Position numbers and translations under genes: made by a program. From Grifola frondosa (lineage: Eukaryota > Basidiomycota > Agaricomycetes > Polyporales > Grifolaceae): a DNA stretch of 64,000 nt. A model generated the notes under the pieces. The model saw only the letters and a list, made by a program, of their open reading frames with translations. It was not told the DNA's origin and did not search any database. The DNA is taken from positions 1,178,001 to 1,242,000 of the forward strand of contig LUGG01000003.1 of NCBI GenBank assembly GCA_001683735.1, written 5' to 3'. Positions 1-13,013 of the stretch are shown here, piece after piece. The stretch's first letter is position 1, and the number at the start of each line of letters is the position of its first letter.

Positions 1-638
1 AAATCAATAAATTGCCAGCGACGATAATATCGTCTTTATCATTACCACGATACGACATGGACTGCCCGAGCACCTGCAACATTTAGTGTGGTTAATTGCT
101 TCATCTCTGTCCATGTGCCATGCTTCTGTGACAGGAAAGTACGCATAAATTACAATTTGGCCGCGGTACAGATGAAAGGTATTTTAAAAGAAATATAGGA
201 AGCACCAGAGGCAGTCTGAGCGCATGAGCAATGCAGATAAATGAGTGCATCAATGTAGAAATCGCACATAATTCGTAGCATTCTACAATACACCAGTATG
301 TACGGAAATGCATAGAGTTTCTGAACGCCAGTTGAGAATAATCAGAACGAAAAGAGGGAGGTAGGCCGTAGTAATGCCGCCCGTCACACTTCAGCACAAA
401 GCTCCGCAGCTTTCATCGTCTCATCACTCTCCATCGGTTTCGTGTTGTAGAAGTCAACATCGTCATATACGTCTTCCTACACGAATGTTGATTTAACCTT
501 ACATGTGTACCACAGGCATGATATTGAGCGTGCCGCTGCTCCCTTCCGATTCGGAGTTCGATGTATTGATCCCTGCAGCAAAATGTATCGGCGGCTCCGT
601 GGTATTGATTGTGCTATGTCATACTTCAGCATCACGTT
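1..638. other. Spacer, nothing recognised
   Basis: Only short overlapping open frames without recognisable domains are seen on both strands. Composition is AT-rich compared with the coding exons elsewhere. It lies downstream of the minus-strand seven-helix gene that ends at 639. Confidence 0.4.
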
Positions 639-1992
639 TTATTGGGAAAATGAAAGTAAATCATACACTTGGTTTGGATGTGCATATTCGTAGAGTCCTC
701 TGTGCATCCGGGTAGCACAAATGGTCCTATGGAAAAATATGAGTAAGATCGTCATGGGAGAGTCGTACTCTACCGACATTGCTATACCTTGTTGAAATAC
801 TGTCAGATTTGCGCAGCACGAAACGATAGTAAGACGCACAAAGGGGCAATTGAAATATCTTTTGAATCCGTTCAGATAAATGAATAATTCCTCGATGGAT
901 CTATACTTACCAAGTTCACCGCGTCTATGAGAGTGATAAGCTTAAAGATCCTTGCGAGCTCAATGAATATAATAGCACTTGCCATTGAGATTCAGTGTTA
1001 CCATCGCCTGATCGGCATCGCCGTGAGCTCCCTCGATGCTATTGAGTGTCGGGTTGAAAACCTACCACGGCAGGGATGTAAAAGAGAACAGCAACTATAA
1101 GCCAAATGACGCCCTATATACACGATATCAGCCAATTTATACTCCACGTTCAATGCAAAGCTTACTTGATGTTTCACTACTTGCCACAAGCTTCCACCCC
1201 CTCTATGATGCCATATTCCAAGGAGCATGATAAAAAGCATAATGGCATCCGTCGCAAAGGAGATGACTACGTTGACGCTGTTCCTGGTGGTATCCAAATC
1301 CAGACAAACCTTCGCGCTCGGACTCCATTGAGATCCACCATTCTGGGCAAGTCCAGAGTTGAGGATGTGAGATACATGCAGATCATACAATTGCTCACCT
1401 GAATGATTCCTGATATATAACGGTAAGTGCCATTGCAATTCATAATGTTAATCATACTCACCAATAGAGTATAGACCCATGTTTGCGAGAAAAGCTGCGC
1501 CCACGATAAGAATTACGGGAATGAAGGGACCCCAGATTCCAATGCTAAACAAGAACTCAGAAATCAAGCGGAAATAGTGTACTGCATTGACATACACCCG
1601 AAGGGCGATGAGAGCGGAAGAGAATCCCACCGCAATATAGCCAAAGCCCTGAACCACGGTTTAGGTTCCTGTATATCAGGTGGATAATCAGTAACGCTCA
1701 CTACAACGGTGTGTGTCATTGCCTGCCTAAAATATCAGCACAATTCATAGCCCCTCAAAAAATAAACAAACCATGCAATCGAACTCTGACGTGAGGTTGA
1801 GCTCGACAAACAAACTAACAACCGTGGCTAATGCCGTCAACCGACAGAGGATATACAACTTTTGCCGTGGGGTTATAAGTCAGCACCGAGAGCACAGAGC
1901 TGAAATATACGCACGACTGTAGGCCAACTCCACTCCATCCTGCTGATGCGGAGCAACCTCCAATCGAAGTGCAGAGATGTTGCCCACTCCAT
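639..1992 (-). pseudogene. Orphan fungal seven-helix membrane protein, probably decayed
   Basis: The minus strand carries, in the right order, short exon-like pieces typical of an uncharacterised seven-transmembrane protein family common in Agaricomycetes. They are a start-like piece MEWATSLHFDWRLL (from 1992), a helix piece with CRLTALATVVSLFVELNL (about 1860-1775), a long helical exon with GYIAVGFSSALIALRVY (about 1645-1465), an exon with NSVNVVISFATDAIMLFIML (about 1400-1165), a helix GVIWLIVAVLFYIPAV (about 1110-1060) and a C-terminal ICATRMHRGLYEYA before a stop at 639. Family knowledge: these are integral membrane proteins of unknown role, not proven receptors. I could not close every splice junction, and stops occur between pieces, so decay or missed exons are both possible. 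The start at 1992 is chosen because the family usually begins with a short W-T-S-x-R/H-F-D motif. Confidence 0.55.
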
Positions 1993-4154
1993 CTAAACCA
2001 AGGAGATGACTGAAAGCATTCTCCCCGATGTTCTTCGGACTCACAAGAATATTCCGCCAGAGACTTGATACAAGGTACGCAGAGATTCTGTCAGAAAGCT
2101 AACAAGTCAAAACCGATGTCGATAGAGCGAAGACCTGCCATAGCATACCGTAATTTTGTTCGATTACAAGAGGATCTTTCCAATTCACCATGTTGAAAAT
2201 ATTCGACGAATAAACCTTCGATTAAGTGGAGAGCCAAGGTAGAGCGACTGTGGTTTAGGTCAGCATAAAAGAGACTAGAGGTGAGTTGTTTTTCACAGAC
2301 CTCGAACAACCTTAAGCGCTACCTTACCAATTCATCAACACCAACCATCCGCAGCTTGATAGATAGATGGACCTTTTCTAACAGATCGGTTAAGTTCAAA
2401 ATTCAAAACGGAACAATGGCAGGACACCGATTGAAAACATCGGCAGCATTAGCCGAATGGATTTATGAATTGTGAACATATCTGGGGATACACCTCAATC
2501 ATATTAGCCTGCTCAGACAATAGAAAACTCACATAAAGCATTAGAAACTAATTCTGTAGCTGCGTGTAGCTGTATGGCTTCTGGTCTCGGTCTTCTCGAA
2601 GATTGTATGGATTCTCGTGCGAGTCGTCGTCAACTTGGACTGACGATGAATCACGAAGCAGTGAGATCGTGCAAAAGCCCAAATTACGTTCATTTATCAA
2701 CGCACCAGTCAGGGTCCATTAATCGAAGGTCTGCTCTATCTATATGTCCGTTGGCAATGGCGAAGTTGGTGTGTGACGTATATTTTGTAACAGTAACGTT
2801 GTGACGAATACTCACGCGAAACGGCTTCAGATTGGGTTCGATAAGCTTCAAGATTTTGGAAAGCTTCAAAGTTGATTCATCTGGGCAGAGGAGCTCCGTT
2901 CCTACAACGATCTAGAGGACTGCTTGGGCCGGTTGCGAGACTCGGAGTCCCGACGGCACTGGTACTAATCCTGAGGCTCTGTCACTGATACTCTTGTCAA
3001 AGAAGCTGTCCTTCTTTGCAAACATCAGCTTCCACTGCATCCAGACCCATTCTAACCTGCCAGCGCGCAAAATGCCAAAAATTGCGTACAACTCCCCACG
3101 AGTGTCAGATTCTGAGGCTCGTTGGACTCCACCCAACCAGGACTCCTTTGGATATTAAAAATACGCTATTACGTACCATTCGTCCCCACTTAACAGGTTT
3201 TCATGCTGGGCGTTCCTCAGGGCGTGTGCTGTATCAAAGATCGCGGGAGACGACGGTACGTATTGCCATGCTCTGATATTATTATGCTCTGATATTATTA
3301 TGCTCTGATATTATCTTTGGCGTTTCTGATTATCATGTTAAAAGCGTTTGATTATCTCATCCGACATAGCGTTGTGTCTTGGTATCTTCTTTCCCTCAGG
3401 TATCATGGGTATCCTTCACGAGGGATCACTCTCTGCCTTGAAATTTTTGGGGCCGTCCTCAGAACATCAACATCGGCTTCGTTTGTCATGCAGAACCCCA
3501 AATTACCAAATTACGGGTCATTATAGATGACAAGTTTCCCACACGTTTCTCCAGAGACCCTGCTGTGAGTAACTCACCGCCCTTGCGTTATATGTCATTG
3601 TTCGAAGAAGTCTGTTCACAGCTTCGGAGAGTTGACAGGAATAACTGGACATGGATATCGTGTTTTGTCGCCGCAGTTTCGAAGCAACGAAATGGACGGC
3701 AGTGCGCCGTTGTATGCGATAAATGTACGTGTCATGGCCAAACGCCGCACGAGCGCCGCAATGCCGCCGACACCACCCGCATACCCATTCGGCAACTACC
3801 TCTTGCTATACTTACACAAATGCGCAAAATTCAAGTACGAATATCAAGGTACTATTTCGCATTGTCGAGGTTGGAGTGCCGCCATGCTCCAGACTGAACT
3901 TCGTAATCGTTGCCGCCTTCCTGACATACCTCAATGGTTCGTATGCTACGGTTCCACTCGTCTCGTACCTCGGTAAGTTCAACATTTGCTCCGTTACTTT
4001 GTCCCTCCATCGTATGTTAAGTTAGCTATTGCAATCATCGCGAATGTGGCTCACCCACTCCTGCAACCGCCCGAAAGAACTATCATTACAAAACACTAAG
4101 TGGCAGGCGTGAGTAAATCAGGAACAGACAGCTAAAAAAACAGCGACCAGCACA
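1993..4154. other. Spacer with a triplicated 16-bp repeat, no gene recognised
   Basis: Several open frames of 60-114 codons exist, for example plus-strand frames at 3565-3976, but none shows a domain I recognise and they overlap in different frames. A small tandem repeat lies at 3268-3315. Confidence 0.4.
3268..3315. repeat. Three tandem copies of a 16-bp unit
   Basis: The unit ATGCTCTGATATTATT is repeated three times head to tail. The third copy differs only in its last base. It lies in a gene-free spacer. Confidence 0.9.
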
Positions 4155-6402
4155 TCAACTATCGTTCATCTGAATTCCCTCCTTCGTATCGCTCTTCCCG
4201 TTCTCGAGCGCCCATCTTTTGTCAACGTCCGTGTGCAGCGGCAGCCCCTTCATGCCTACACACGAGATCAGGCCGAGCCCCGCGATCCCCACCATCACCT
4301 CCCACACGACCTTCAGGCTGTCCGCAAACGCCGCGCGCACCTCCGACTTGAGTGGGTCCTTGAGGTGCGGGATGAGCGGAATCGTCGCGTACGCAACCGC
4401 GGTGCCCTCGGGGAACTGTGCTTGGAATGCCGCGGGCATCCGTTTCCGGAGCTCATTTTGGAGGACTGCACCACCAATCGTGACTCCCCAGACCTAATAG
4501 GTAAGGGGCCATTAGCATACACGCATTGACATCATTTGGAAGTGACAATGGTATTGATTACACACCTGCGCGAAGTTCCGGAGGAACATAAAGAACGAGA
4601 GTGCCAGTGCATGCTGTGAGACAGGAACTATTTGTGTACAGATGTCAATGAGGCACACTTCATGCAACGATCAACAGGCTGCACGTACGAGGTGCAAGGA
4701 CAGGGAAGTATGTCGTCGTTACCAGGATACCCAGTCCGATAGCGCAGATAACCAGATACCCAATCGCGTGCCCCCGAAGCGTGTCGGCCCCCAACGTGAT
4801 GAGAAGTCCAGTGCCGAGGATAACGAACACCCACGATACCCACAGTTGAGGGCGATATTTATGTGTGACGTTCACGGACACCCCAGATATGATGCCAACA
4901 GGAGCTAAGACGAGTGCGACGGCCAGCTGGTCCACCCCGGCGCCGATTGGGGATAAGTCCTTGCATGCTTGGAAATAAACCGGCATATAATCTGGTTTAT
5001 TTATGCTCAGCAACATGTTCGATGGTGAAAGGGGAGGAAGCCGATTTACAGATGATACCGAGCATGACAACGGGCATGACAAATGTTTGCACGTACCCGC
5101 TAAGGCTAGTAAGCTTTGTTAGGATTATGAATGGGACCTGCAAAGGTGTCAGCATCATGTTTGCGCAGATTTGTAGCTATACGCTGAGAAACACGTACCA
5201 AGGGATGCTTTGCAATTTTAGCTTCATACGCAATGAAGACGATGAGACCTAAGAGACCAAGTATGAGCGGGACAAGGACAGGAACAGAATTCCATGGATG
5301 TTGGATGCCGCTCCAAGTCAACGCAATGACGCATGACGCCGTTGAAGCAATGACCAGCGCATTGCCGCTAATTAGGTCTTATTAAGAAAACAGAAGATGG
5401 TAGAAGCATTATGTACTCACACCCAGTCCACTTTACGGATCTTCTCTGAAACGGTGCCTGGAGGGGTGCGTACGCGAAGAAAGAGAACCATAAGTAGCGC
5501 TGAGACACCACAAATTGGGATGTTGAGATCTAGAGGACCTCTCAGCTACATGACTGGTTGTATGCGTAGCAAACTCACAAAAGAGCCATCGCCACTGGCC
5601 ACCCTGCGCAAGTCCACCTCCTATGAGTGGCCCAGCACCGCTCGAGACAGACCATGCGCTAGAGAATTGGAATATTAGTTCTATCAAAGGGTTGTAAAGA
5701 TAAATATGTTTGCTTACATTCCAATCAGACCGTTGAATATCCCCCGCTCCCGGAGGGGAACGAGGTCTGAAATAATGATAGCTGTAATAGACGTTATGGC
5801 TCCTCCTCCAATGCCCTGGACAGCTGTAATATTCTAAGTTTTACCATTCTAGAAAAATATCTGCAACTTACTTCGCCCAGCGATCAAAAAGTTCATGCTC
5901 GTTGCTGCGCCACACAGAGCGCTACCTATAGCCGTTAGGAGCAAAGCGGCTAGGATGACCATTTTTCGTCCAAATATCTAGCAGGGGCCTAACTTAAGAA
6001 AAGGGAAACGATCATAGCGAAACGAACAACGTACTTGCGCCAAGCCTCCGCTCAACGGTATGAATGCGGTCGCGGATAGAGTGTATGCGGACCCAACCCA
6101 GACAAATGTAGTCGAGCCTTTCAATTCATCCACGATCACCGGAAGGGCCGTGGATACGGCAGACTGCATTGCCCATACACGTTACAATAGGAATGAAGCT
6201 TTCAGTCGAATTTGGAGCATACCAGCTCCAGCCCAGTGATCATCGTTGCGAAGCCCATCCCAAGGAACACGAGCCAGAACTTGTAATCGCGAGGTGGAAG
6301 ATTTTCCGATGTCGACATTTCGGTTGGGCTTTCAACATCGAGAGTCGGCGCGGATGTCAGGAGGTTGCTTGAGGTCCTCGTAACGGGCTCTACGGACTCC
6401 AT
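4155..6402 (-). CDS. MFS multidrug-type exporter (DHA, 14-helix type)
   Basis: A plasma-membrane or vacuolar drug:proton antiporter-like protein of the major facilitator superfamily. Exons read in order on the minus strand. They are a polar N-terminus starting MESVEPV, helix 1 with GMGFATMITGLEL, TALPVIVDEL, IFGRKMVILAALLLT, the motif AVQGIGGGAITSITAIIISD, then RERGIFNGLIG, WSVSSGAGPLIGGGLA followed across an intron by WRWLFYLNIP, GIQHPWNSVPVLVPLILG, PVYFQACKDLSPIGAG, and a terminal exon ending with stop at 4155. The spliced junctions I checked use GT-AG and keep frame, and the WRWLFY-NIP and GxGGG motifs are standard for this family. An alternative in-frame start at 6426 adds eight residues. 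Substrate cannot be told from sequence; drug, amino acid or siderophore transport are all possible. No disabling lesion was seen, so this is among the best preserved genes in the window. Confidence 0.88.
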
Positions 6403-9400
6403 TCCTGGCAAGCGAGAGAATGCCAACGATGAGCAAACCGTCTGAGTAGACGAAGATACATGGACTACACCTTACGATGGACGAAAGGCAAGTGTCCGCG
6501 AAAGAAGCTGCTTTGGCAAGGGTGTATGTAAACGTAGCGGTGAGAAAGCAGGGTATACAGCTATGCTACAACGGATGATGCATGGTTTCACGTGGTGGCG
6601 AAAAGTAAGGTGTACAAATCAGGCCTGGAGACTTACAATTAGTTATCCAAATCATAGATATTTTGAGCTGAATTTGCAGCGACCCATTCGACATCGGCTT
6701 AGTACTTCTAAATTAAAGTAGACAGCGTGGAATGGTCGAGCTGTGCTGTACATATGGTTTTGATCAAGTTTTGATAGGATAAAAATGCACGGATCGAGAA
6801 TCGATAGCGTGGGAAGGGATCTATGCCCAACGTTCGATTGATCAATCGATCAAGATCATTATGTTATTATGTTAAAATACTTGTCAATAATCTGACTACC
6901 ACAATATATTGCTCTGGTATATCAGGCTGAGAGAGAGCTATTTTGACGATTAACTTCTCAAAGCATCATACTGTATACCGGCATGACCTTAGGTTCACCG
7001 GGTGTGGTTCACCAGGCGCCGAGCAGGCACCCCCGCAAAATTCACATAAACAGCACTCGTTTTCGCGCCGAACTCAAAACCTCTTGTGACATGCGACAGA
7101 CCTCCGATTGAGTTCAGTTAAAGGGCCTGTGACATGTGAGTGAACTTAAGGTCATGCCAGTACAGTACGCGACCTGCCAAGAGATGGCCATATATGAGAT
7201 GTCTGTTATTTATTTATTTTAATCTAGAGGACAAACTCCTCTCCTCCAAAATCTCTCGAGCGCTGCTAAATTCGTTCTTTTGTTAACACGCCGTATTTTA
7301 CAGCATCCTCTGCGGCTTCTTCAATCATAGTTGATTCTCCAACGCCCATACCGGCTTATCACAATGTGTTCTCGCGCTTATCTGTCTACTCAAAGTCACT
7401 GAGCACGCCAACGACGTCGAAAGAGCTATCGCTATTGTACACATGCGCTCGACTGTCACCTCTCATTCCTTGCCAACGCATCCATGTTTCAGCCACTGTT
7501 CTTCACCGTGCGGCACATCAGGCGCTGATAAGATGCTCGTCCAATCGCTACTACATGGTGCTGAGTGCCGAGTAAGACGCTGTGACTTGTCCATCACTGC
7601 AAGTGGCAGAGACTTGTCAATGCAGTACCAATGCCCTCGCTACTCTTCCAGGCAAAGAATCACCAGCGGTGCTGAGCATCTCCATGCTGTCAGCGATTAG
7701 CTGATAGAGCGGATCTCAAGTTACCATATAGATAATGCTAGGTGATGCTGTCGCTCACGCCCTCTTCGGACAGCCCCGAGTTCTCCGGACCACCTAACTT
7801 AATTGACTTCGATGTTCTCTCGCCTCATGACGACGCTTCCCACCATAGCAATTCTTTGCTTCCAAAGTGGGACACTCAGGTTCGAGATGTTCCCGCACCG
7901 ATACGCCAAGCTAACTTAAGCCTGCATGGTATTGGTATTGCGCGACGAGTCGAACTTCTTATGGGAAATGGAAGCACTCCCTACTCGGTTGTTTCACGGC
8001 CCAGTCCAGAGGCGGTCCAGATGGGATAGGGTGGGATACAGGCATTTTCACTCGCTCGTTTCCCCTCTCGGCAAGGCACGAACTATACTGGCGTTTAAGC
8101 AAATTCCTTATTCTGAACAATTTTGAAGCGCACCGTTCAACTTTGGGATCAACGGAAGCGTGATTGACGGACAATGCGGAGGAGACCTGTGCCGGAGGCA
8201 ATCCGCGCCGATAGGATGCTCTCTCCGGAGGAACGTGCATCATCGTACGTATGGAAGATATTCTGCCGAAAGTCGTTGTTTGTAATCCATCAGTATCGCG
8301 GTAACGCGGCGGGAACGGATCCTAGATTGTACGATGGAACTCACAGAGATGAGTTGAAAGTATCCGCCCCTGGACACGCGGACCATTGAATGCACGTATC
8401 ATGATGGACTTCACAACTATCCGTGAGAACCGGGATTCGAAATTATGTATATGCTTCCATCTTCGAGGAGAGTCAACGTTACAAGTTCGCAAGATCACTG
8501 CTCAGAAAGGTCGCACGTAAAGTTCGAAGCAAGTGCTCATTGGTCTGGGAGGAGTTGAACCACATCAGCATTTATCACATATCCTCGAGTCCCACAATGT
8601 GATGTCCACCGTTGATCACATGACTGGCGGTGCAAAAATACGAGGCCACCTGAGTGCACAGGTAGCATCAGCGAGGTGATCAGTACAGTCATCAAGATCA
8701 TCGTGCAGCGCAATAGAGATTGTTAAACAAGGTAGACCGTAAACTGCAACGCTGACATATGCGATACACATGTGGCAGTGGCTGAAGAGAACTTTACAAA
8801 CGTCGTCAAATGAAACCAACACGAAGTTTGAAATCTGCATGAAGGGAAGCCCTCGTCGCTGGAAACGTACTGTTTGAGAGTCCCTGCGATCGAACGTTCA
8901 CGACGGAGAGTCGCAGACCATAGGATACATATCACTTGACACCGGCGCGACCTAAAAGTAAACAGGTCATGTAGCTTCGTTGGTAACTGGGAAAATAAGG
9001 CAGATAATGCTAATACGCCACAATCATCTGCAAGCCCGGGAGCAAATCTTGTGTCCGACGGTACCCCTGACAAGTCATTAGTTCAATTTATTCACCTGGC
9101 ATTTGAACACCAAAATATACCTCTGGATACGTCCGTCCTGCTAACAGCCCGCGAATGAATAAGACATTGGAAGGTGAATATCACTATACGGTGGTTGAAA
9201 TTAAGCCCACCAATGGCTACCGACAAATTTTCAATATCTCATTCCGCCACGCATCTCGCACCCTGTGAAGCATCAGCGCTCAGCTAGGCTCTCCTTTTGA
9301 TATCAATCGGCAACCACAGCCCGGAACCGAAAAGGCAGTGGCACTGTAAAGGGTAATGAATGTGAATGAGTTGTAAAAGCATATGCAAGAATAATATCTC

Positions 9401-10137
9401 ATTTTTCCGTGCTTGAGCCATGTATACATGAGCATTGATATGGAACTCATTGCGTCTGCGATTGAGTTTAACGTGCCTACAATGTTAGAGACTCCGTGGA
9501 TCTCGGTATCATGATGAGATGGAATAATTGGCGACCGACTCTGAGTTTTCAATTTTGTCTCAATAACCCACGACTCGATCTTATCATGATGATCGATTGA
9601 AATTAGAATTAGTTACTCGATCGGGCAGTTTTTGTTTTGTTTTTTCCCACGTGCACGAGTACGTATTTCACGAACATCAACATTCAACTAGTGATTCTCA
9701 AAATAGCTGCACCGGGGCGTGCCGCAAAATAAGGCAGTGTTTGTATGGAAGCACCCGATTTGATAAGTCCATTCCTACCCTGAATGTGGGCGTACGTGCC
9801 ATTTATGACGGCTTGATACACTACGACCAGGGCAGCCGCAGCATATTCGGATGAGCGTTACCGACCTCTCTTTGTGAAACACTCATACAGACAGTCCGGG
9901 AGGTGTTACTTTCCGATTGTAACTGTTGAACAAATTGTCCGCTATAATACAACTCTGCGTAAGATGGTAGCTCGGACGATTCACATCGAAGCGCTCGAAT
10001 GAGAAGTTGAACCAAGTTTGTTACTTCAGACCTGTGCCTTTGACATCACACTGATGAACCTTCTTTTACAGTACTTAATAGACACATGTGTATGCGCGCA
10101 CGCTGCGTATTCCATCCCTAGATACGTGCACATCATG
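6403..10137. other. Long spacer without a recognised gene
   Basis: Nearly 3.7 kb with only short open frames. Plus-strand frames at 7366-7575, 7742-8029 and 7926-8126 cluster and might be remnants of one gene, but no domain is recognisable. A minus frame at 9280-9552 contains a possible transmembrane stretch (see the rejected list). Confidence 0.35.
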
Positions 10138-12256
10138 TCTGCCAAGGAATTCCAAGTCCCTTCGCTCGATAATACGTTCGGAGCGATGCTCATTGGGACT
10201 TATATAGCTACAATGTAAGGTTTCATTTCCTTGATAGAGTAATGCTTACACGTAAACAGGATATATGGGTTGACAACTCATCAGACCTATCGGTATTTCC
10301 GTCTGTATCCATCGGATAGCTGGGGTCTCAAAGGCATGGTGAGTATTGAATGTTGGTATTATTCTGCCGATGCTGAACTCTGGTAGGTCGTCTGTCTGTG
10401 GTGAGTGAGAAATAATGAACATCACTATAATCCTAAGCACAGTACTTGTAGGGCATTGGACTCATTATCCACAGTTCTTAATTTGCACTGTTGGTGGGTG
10501 ATGCCAAAATCGATGTCTGCGCTTCACTAACATGCAACATGCAAGTTACTATTATTTGGTCACACTTTACTCCAAACCTGAGAGTCTGCTGGAAGCAGTC
10601 TGGTATATTCCGCTCCGCATTCGCGTGTTCGTCGCTCATAATCAGTTGCCCTATGCACAGGTCGTTTCAAGTAAGTTCCTCTTGCATCAGCTCCGTGGGT
10701 TAGTCGGTGTCTTATTCTCTTGCAGTTGGTGGTCGCCATAAGCGTGTGTATTTCCGCAATTTCACATCGATTCTCTGCTCAATGGACTCATCTTCATAGT
10801 CGATCGTGACTGTGATCGCGCATTTGTAAGTTATTGATTCATATCTACGCGGCTTGATTTGATTTTCACGCATCCTAGGTTTTTGATCCGTCGTGTTTAT
10901 CTTCGTGCGTTTACTACTTTCTCTGCGGGGTGTCGTGCTCTGAAAGGAGCATTCATCAGTTGGTCACAATATCTTTCTGACGGCAGCAGTAGTGAGTAGA
11001 GCCACTACCACCATCTTGAATCCCTCAAACCTTTAACACCTCAATAGACTCTTCTGGCCATCGTGCGGCTAGGTTAGTGTATAGAATCATTCTCGTTATA
11101 TTTCTGGACGTTCATCCATCTCATGCGCAACCCAGGTTTCGGATTTGGTGAGTGATGTATCACTTCTACGCGTCCTTCCCGCGATTTATACTGCATATAT
11201 TAGCTGTGACTATCGAAGCGTTGGTGTCTCACATCTTATCGCGTTATAGTTAGCCCTGAACGCTATTGGTTTCTATTGTGCAGATTTATCCTTGGCAACT
11301 TTAAGCGGTTTTCTGATTTCACAGTATGTCTCCATAACGAATCAGGGAAATAAGTCGCCTCTGACCAATGTGGAAATAGTGGTTGATTTGCACGACGCTG
11401 GGGTTGTCAGTGGCATCAGATGCGCTTATCACGATCGCCCTATGCTTTTCGTTGCAAAAAAGCCGAACAGGGTACAAGAGGTACGTGTATTCAACGTATA
11501 AGTCTCGGATATCTACGGGTACCTCTAACTATAAACATTAGAACCGACTCGTTGATCGACATTTTGATGGTATACGCGATCAATACAGGTATATGTTTTA
11601 CTATGACGCTTAGATCGATGCTAAATCGCATATTTTCCTAGGCTTACTCACGACGTATACATACACAGTTCTATTTCAAAGTTAGGAAACTGATTGCATC
11701 GACGTTTGCCAGACTCTTCACGCTCGCGACTTTGATATGTGTATGCCGTTCAGGATACAGTGGCCTCTTATCTCTTTGAGCTGATTATTAGGAATTCGTT
11801 CTTAGGCGGCACTGATGCCTGAGAATCTGATTTACTTCGCGATCTTGACTGTGGTCACTAAGCGTGAGTGCGCACTATCAAACCTGTTAAATAGTTCAAT
11901 AACTTTGCATTAGTGCACCCAAATTCCCTCCTGGCCGTGTACGCTCAATTCATTTATTTGATTGTCCCGTCATGCTAATGTTATGCCAGCCTCAACTCTC
12001 GACGATCAATAGTAGATAGGGGTGCGGAAGGCTTCGAGACCGGTTCATTTGGACTCAAGAACAGGGCCGAACGGCGTCCCTCAATCCACTGGGAACCAGC
12101 GCATTCGCCTTCGGGGGAGAGGATGAAGGTATGCATTCCGTTCGCGGTATTTCGAGAGCCGACTCTGACAATCAAATCATGGAAGCGCACGGGCTTGCCA
12201 TCTGTCATCGACGTCGTCGTCACAACAGAGACGTTCCGACAAGGAGATTCTGAGGT
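10138..12256 (+). pseudogene. DUF6534-family seven-helix protein, damaged (copy 1)
   Basis: The gene begins MSAKEFQVPSLDNTFGAML, the usual (S/P)x-DNTxGAxxxG start of DUF6534 proteins. Exons follow across GT-AG introns: YGLTTHQTYRYFRLYPSD, then ALDSLSTVLNLHC joined to YYYLVTLYSKPESLLEAVW, and IGGRHKRVYF. Near 11540-11590 the family hallmark RTDSLIDILMVYAINTG appears, followed by MPENLIYFAILTVVTK and a polar tail near 12000-12256. Family knowledge: basidiomycete membrane proteins with seven predicted helices and unknown function. The middle (about 10790-11530) is interrupted by stops and frame changes, and the tail changes frame, so the copy looks degraded. The 3' end is approximate. It is more diverged from the copies at 17.6 and 24.4 kb than those are from each other. 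Confidence 0.6.
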
Positions 12257-13013
12257 TAGAGGCTCTGCAAAATTCAGTTTCAATTTTCTCGCTCAATCGA
12301 AACCGCACAGATTCAGACGAAGGCCCATGAGGATCAGTCATCGACTGTGGATGAACCATTCTAGATGTAATATAATTTATGTGTTCGTCCATTCATTATG
12401 CCAATATGTCAGTGTGTACACATCGAGCTCACCGTGTTGATGCCAACAGACCGTCCGTGTCATCACTTATTTTAATCATAATCTATTTGCCACTCCGGAT
12501 CAATTTCTATTTGAGAGACAGGTCTGAAAACAGTTTACATCAATCGAATGTCTCGCATACCAATGGCGAGGTTTTCAAGGCCAGTTTCACCGTAGGTATT
12601 CGCATCTGATCTGTGGCCATATCATTCTCACTCATGGACATGATGCAGGTTGGATGATTTCTGATACAGGCATGAAGTGCGGCGCCGAAGAGACCGGAAT
12701 GATGATATGTCCATCCGGTCAGGATGTCCCAACGTGAATTCGAGAATACTTCGGCCAGGTGCAGTCCGCGCCTCTGCCTCTCTCTCGCGGTACAACTGCA
12801 ACGTACGCCCCAATATGAATATTTGTACAAATTTAAATAACAGGCAAGTCCATGTTCGTCTACCGGCTAAATCCTTACCCGACAGTATGAAATTCCACTG
12901 TGCTCTATTGAGCTCATCTCCGGGTTTGATCTGGAACACCGAGGGAGGGGAACAGGACCGCAGTCAGAAGGCGATTCTTTAATTAGAAGGGAAATACTCA
13001 CGACACACGAGGA
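12257..13013. other. Spacer, nothing recognised
   Basis: Overlapping open frames of about 100 codons on both strands (for example minus 12628-12939) without recognised domains. It separates the 3' ends of the convergent DUF6534 copy and the acyl-CoA oxidase-like gene. Confidence 0.35.

Noticed and set aside
3565..4025. Cluster of three overlapping plus-strand frames considered as a gene 5' to the MFS exporter
   Set aside because: The frames give unrelated peptides, none with a known domain or consistent splice borders.
9280..9552. Minus-strand frame with a possible transmembrane stretch (GTLNSIADAMSSISMLMY) resembling helix 6 of DUF6534-like proteins
   Set aside because: The expected following motif (RTD...NTG) and flanking exons are not found on the same strand, so the resemblance is too weak.
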